DNA of 6,541 nucleotides from Bacteriovoracaceae bacterium UBA6261 (GTDB lineage: Bacteria > Bdellovibrionota > Bacteriovoracia > Bacteriovoracales > Bacteriovoracaceae): NCBI GenBank assembly GCA_002440825.1, contig DJVH01000100.1, forward strand, positions 1-6,541, written 5' to 3'. This document shows positions 4,521-6,541 of this stretch, piece by piece (the stretch's first letter is position 1; every line of letters starts with the position of its first letter). Made by a program: the position numbers and the translations under genes. The notes under the pieces were generated by a model, which saw nothing but the letters and a program-made list of their open reading frames with translations, did no database searches and was not told where the DNA came from.

Positions 4521-6398
4521 ATGAGTCGCATCCAGAAGCTTGAAGCAGAAATTATCAAGCATAAAGCCTTGTACTATCAAGGTCGCCCTGAAATCTCAGA
4601 TTCAGATTATGACAAACTAGAAGACGAGCTGAGAAAGCTTGATCCTCACAACCCAACCCTGCAGATCGTAGGCTCGACTACTTCTACCAGTGATAAAATC
4701 AAGCATGACAAAAAAATGTTGTCTCTCGAAAAAACATACGTGCTTGATGACCTGGTTTCATGGATGGCGAAAGAAGAAATTCTTTCAACGATGAAGCTCG
4801 ACGGGATCAGCTGTTCGCTGATTTATCAGGACGGTGAACTTGCCCTGGCAAAAACCAGAGGGGACGGCACTTATGGTGAAAACATCACCAAGAAAGTTAT
4901 GTGGATTTCCAACGTTCCCAAATTTATAAAAAATAAAAATAAAATTGAAGTCAGGGGTGAACTTTACTGTGATGAAGAAAGTTTTTTCAGACTCTCAAGT
5001 GAAATGACTGCAATAGGTCTTGAAAAACCGACCTCTCAAAGAAATATCGTTGCTGGTTTAATGGGGCGAAAAGACAATCTCGAACTCTGTCGCTACATTA
5101 AATTCATGGCGTTTGATTATCTCAGCGATGAACCCATGAAAATGGAAGAGGAAAAATTCAAACTACTTTCAAAGCACGAATTTCTTATTCCCGATTATGA
5201 ACTACATAAAACAAAAAGCAGTCTGGAAGATGTTGTTGAGCGCGCCCGCAATTTCATGACCGAAGGAGACTATCAAATTGATGGTCTGGTTTTTACCTAT
5301 AATAAAATATCGATTCACGACGAGCTTGGAGAGACATCTCATCATCCTCGATACAAGCTTGCGTTTAAGTTTCAAGGTGAATCGAAAACAACAACTTTAA
5401 ATGAAATTGTCTGGTCGGTCTCACGCAATGGAATTTTAACTCCGGTAGGAGATGTTGAACCTGTGGAGCTTTCCGGAGCGATGATTTCCAGGGTTACACT
5501 TCACAACTACGGAATGGTTGCTGCAAATAACCTTAAGGCCGGAGACGTTATAGAAATTATACGATCAGGCGAAGTCATTCCGAAATTTCTTTCAGTTGTG
5601 AAACCTTCCAAGAACAAGTTCGAGATTCCCGACCATTGTCCAAGCTGTGATTCAAAAGTTGAAATTAGAGACATCAGAATTTTCTGCAAGAATGAGTACT
5701 GCCCCGGTAAAAACAAAGAGATTATTTTAAATTTTATTCAGAAGATTGGCATTGAAGATCTCAGTGGGAAGCGCCTTGATGAATTAATAAAGGCGAAGAT
5801 GGTTAAAACCATTCCGGATTTATATCGTCTCGAAGCAGCGGATCTGATGAAGCTCGACAAGGTTAAAGATAAGCTTAGTCAAAAGCTTATTGAGTCCATT
5901 CAAAAGACAAAAAATGTAGATCTGATTACGTTTTTATCAGCTTTGGGAATTACGGGCGGAGCTTTCAATAAATGTGAAAAGGTAGTTAGAAGCGGATTTG
6001 ACAGCATTAAGAAGATAAAAAACCTTAGCCTCGAACAGTTGATGAGTATTGAGGGTTTTGCAGAAAAGTCAGCAATGGATTTTTTGACATCTCTCAAAGA
6101 AAAACATGAATTGATTGATGAGCTTGTTGATTTGGGATTTGAATTTACTGTTGAAGAAACGCGAGAAACAAAAATTACCGGACAGAAAATTTGTATAACG
6201 GGTGCACTCTCTGAAAAAAGACCGGTGGTGGAAGATATGATTCGCCAGGGCGGCGGAATTGTAGTGAGTTCAGTTTCAAAAAACACGGACTTACTTGTTA
6301 CCAATGAAACTGATCCAAGTTCGAGCAAGTATAAAAAAGCGCTAGAGTTAAAGATAAAAATTATAACTGAAGCCGAATTAATTAAACTTTTGAAATAG
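4521..6398 (+). CDS. ligA: NAD-dependent DNA ligase, divergent
   Basis: The product seals nicks in duplex DNA using NAD+ in replication and repair. It has 625 residues against 671 in E. coli. Domains in order are: Ia, NMN binding, 1-75 (Tyr18, Asp27, Tyr30, Asp31); adenylation, about 76-285, with catalytic Lys92 in MKLDG, TRGDG (112-116), EVRGE (143-147) and Lys283 in AFKF; OB fold, 290-360 (GILTPV, TLHN, SGEVIP); zinc finger with C373, C376, C389, C394; helix-hairpin-helix region, about 400-540; BRCT, 551-625. Two normally invariant nucleotide contacts are changed. The Glu two residues before the catalytic lysine (E. coli E113) is Thr90, and the lysine of DGVVIK (E. coli K290) is Thr259 in DGLVFT. 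The NPRNAAAGSLRQ block has become TSQRNIVAGLMGR, keeping Arg174, and two short deletions lie in and after domain Ia. It may be an active divergent ligase or a paralogue. radA follows 10 bases later. Confidence 0.95.
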   Translation: MSRIQKLEAEIIKHKALYYQGRPEISDSDYDKLEDELRKLDPHNPTLQIVGSTTSTSDKIKHDKKMLSLEKTYVLDDLVSWMAKEEILSTMKLDGISCSLIYQDGELALAKTRGDGTYGENITKKVMWISNVPKFIKNKNKIEVRGELYCDEESFFRLSSEMTAIGLEKPTSQRNIVAGLMGRKDNLELCRYIKFMAFDYLSDEPMKMEEEKFKLLSKHEFLIPDYELHKTKSSLEDVVERARNFMTEGDYQIDGLVFTYNKISIHDELGETSHHPRYKLAFKFQGESKTTTLNEIVWSVSRNGILTPVGDVEPVELSGAMISRVTLHNYGMVAANNLKAGDVIEIIRSGEVIPKFLSVVKPSKNKFEIPDHCPSCDSKVEIRDIRIFCKNEYCPGKNKEIILNFIQKIGIEDLSGKRLDELIKAKMVKTIPDLYRLEAADLMKLDKVKDKLSQKLIESIQKTKNVDLITFLSALGITGGAFNKCEKVVRSGFDSIKKIKNLSLEQLMSIEGFAEKSAMDFLTSLKEKHELIDELVDLGFEFTVEETRETKITGQKICITGALSEKRPVVEDMIRQGGGIVVSSVSKNTDLLVTNETDPSSSKYKKALELKIKIITEAELIKLLK

Positions 6399-6408
6399 CA
6401 GGATTGCC

Positions 6409-6541
6409 ATGGCCAAGAAGACGTCCACATTTATTTGTCAAAATTGTTCTTACCAGACAGCAAAGTGGATGGGGAAGTGTCCAGAGTGTGGATCATGGAA
6501 TTCTTTTACTGAAGAAACGACTGTCGCAGCTAAAGATTTGA
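6409..6541 (+). CDS. radA: RadA DNA repair ATPase, N-terminal 44 residues (cut by window edge)
   Basis: Translation from the ATG at 6409 gives MAKKTSTFICQNCSYQTAKW and continues in frame to the window end. It shows the RadA zinc finger: C10-x2-C13 and C24-x2-C27, with the family signature KWMGKCPECGSWNSF (19-33). RadA is a RecA-like hexameric motor that drives branch migration in recombination; its ATPase and Lon-like domains lie beyond the window. AGGA at 6400-6403, five bases upstream, is the ribosome binding site. The start is 10 bases after the ligA stop, so the two genes are very probably co-transcribed. The part seen looks intact. Confidence 0.93.
   Translation, partial: MAKKTSTFICQNCSYQTAKWMGKCPECGSWNSFTEETTVAAKDL

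Noticed and set aside
5869..5890. Perfect 8-bp inverted repeat ATAAGCTT/AAGCTTAT with a 6-base loop
   Set aside because: It is inside ligA, encodes the ordinary HhH residues DKLSQKLIE, and has no U-tract. Repeated Lys-Leu codons explain it.
5900..6430. Minus-strand open frame of 176 codons
   Set aside because: It lies opposite the HhH and BRCT parts of ligA and the radA start, which are clearly coding. Its product is Ser/Ile-rich low-quality sequence with no motif.
1..6541. Search for a defence system, mobile element, CRISPR or toxin-antitoxin pair
   Set aside because: No direct-repeat array, transposase, integrase, nuclease-plus-helicase pair or small toxin gene is visible. The HTH/zipper gene sits with an outer-membrane protein, not a toxin.

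Overview
The window looks like ordinary chromosome from an AT-rich Gram-negative bacterium (roughly 40% G+C by eye). It encodes an outer-membrane beta-barrel protein, exported proteins with Sec signals, and core DNA-repair genes. The style of the small helix-turn-helix/zipper protein, the GGVVKA-type patatin and the lineage-specific exported proteins resembles Bdellovibrionota, perhaps the Bacteriovorax side. That placement rests on recollection of family style, not on a search. There are no tRNAs, rRNAs, CRISPR arrays, insertion sequences or other mobile-element signs, and no gene-free stretch longer than about 130 bases.

Left part (1-2591). A protein of unknown function, probably the C-terminal part of a larger surface or exported protein, runs rightward to 909. 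It meets head-on a small secreted four-cysteine protein (906-1328, minus strand), and their stop codons overlap by 4 bases. Upstream of that gene, on the same strand, lies a patatin-like phospholipase (1407-2591). The 78 bases between these two minus-strand genes hold a 12-bp inverted repeat that sits directly on the leader of the small protein.

Divergent intergenic region (2592-2717). About 125 bases separate the patatin gene from a rightward gene cluster. They hold candidate promoters for both directions and two overlapping imperfect inverted repeats. The patatin start codon falls exactly where transcription from an extended -10 element should begin, so its mRNA may be leaderless.

Right part (2718-6541). 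A tightly packed rightward cluster, probably one operon, contains four genes. The first is a 106-residue HTH protein with a GCN4-like leucine zipper. The second is an outer-membrane protein with a FlgT-C-like periplasmic domain and a C-terminal beta-barrel, overlapping the first by ATGA. The third is an NAD-dependent DNA ligase (ligA), 25 bases further on. The fourth is the beginning of radA, 10 bases after ligA and cut by the window edge. The ligA product keeps all family domains and the catalytic lysine, but it is shorter than usual. It lacks two normally invariant nucleotide-binding residues, equivalent to E. coli Glu113 and Lys290. This is the most notable oddity in the window. ligA and radA share a genome-maintenance theme; how the envelope protein and the HTH/zipper protein relate to them is not evident from the sequence.
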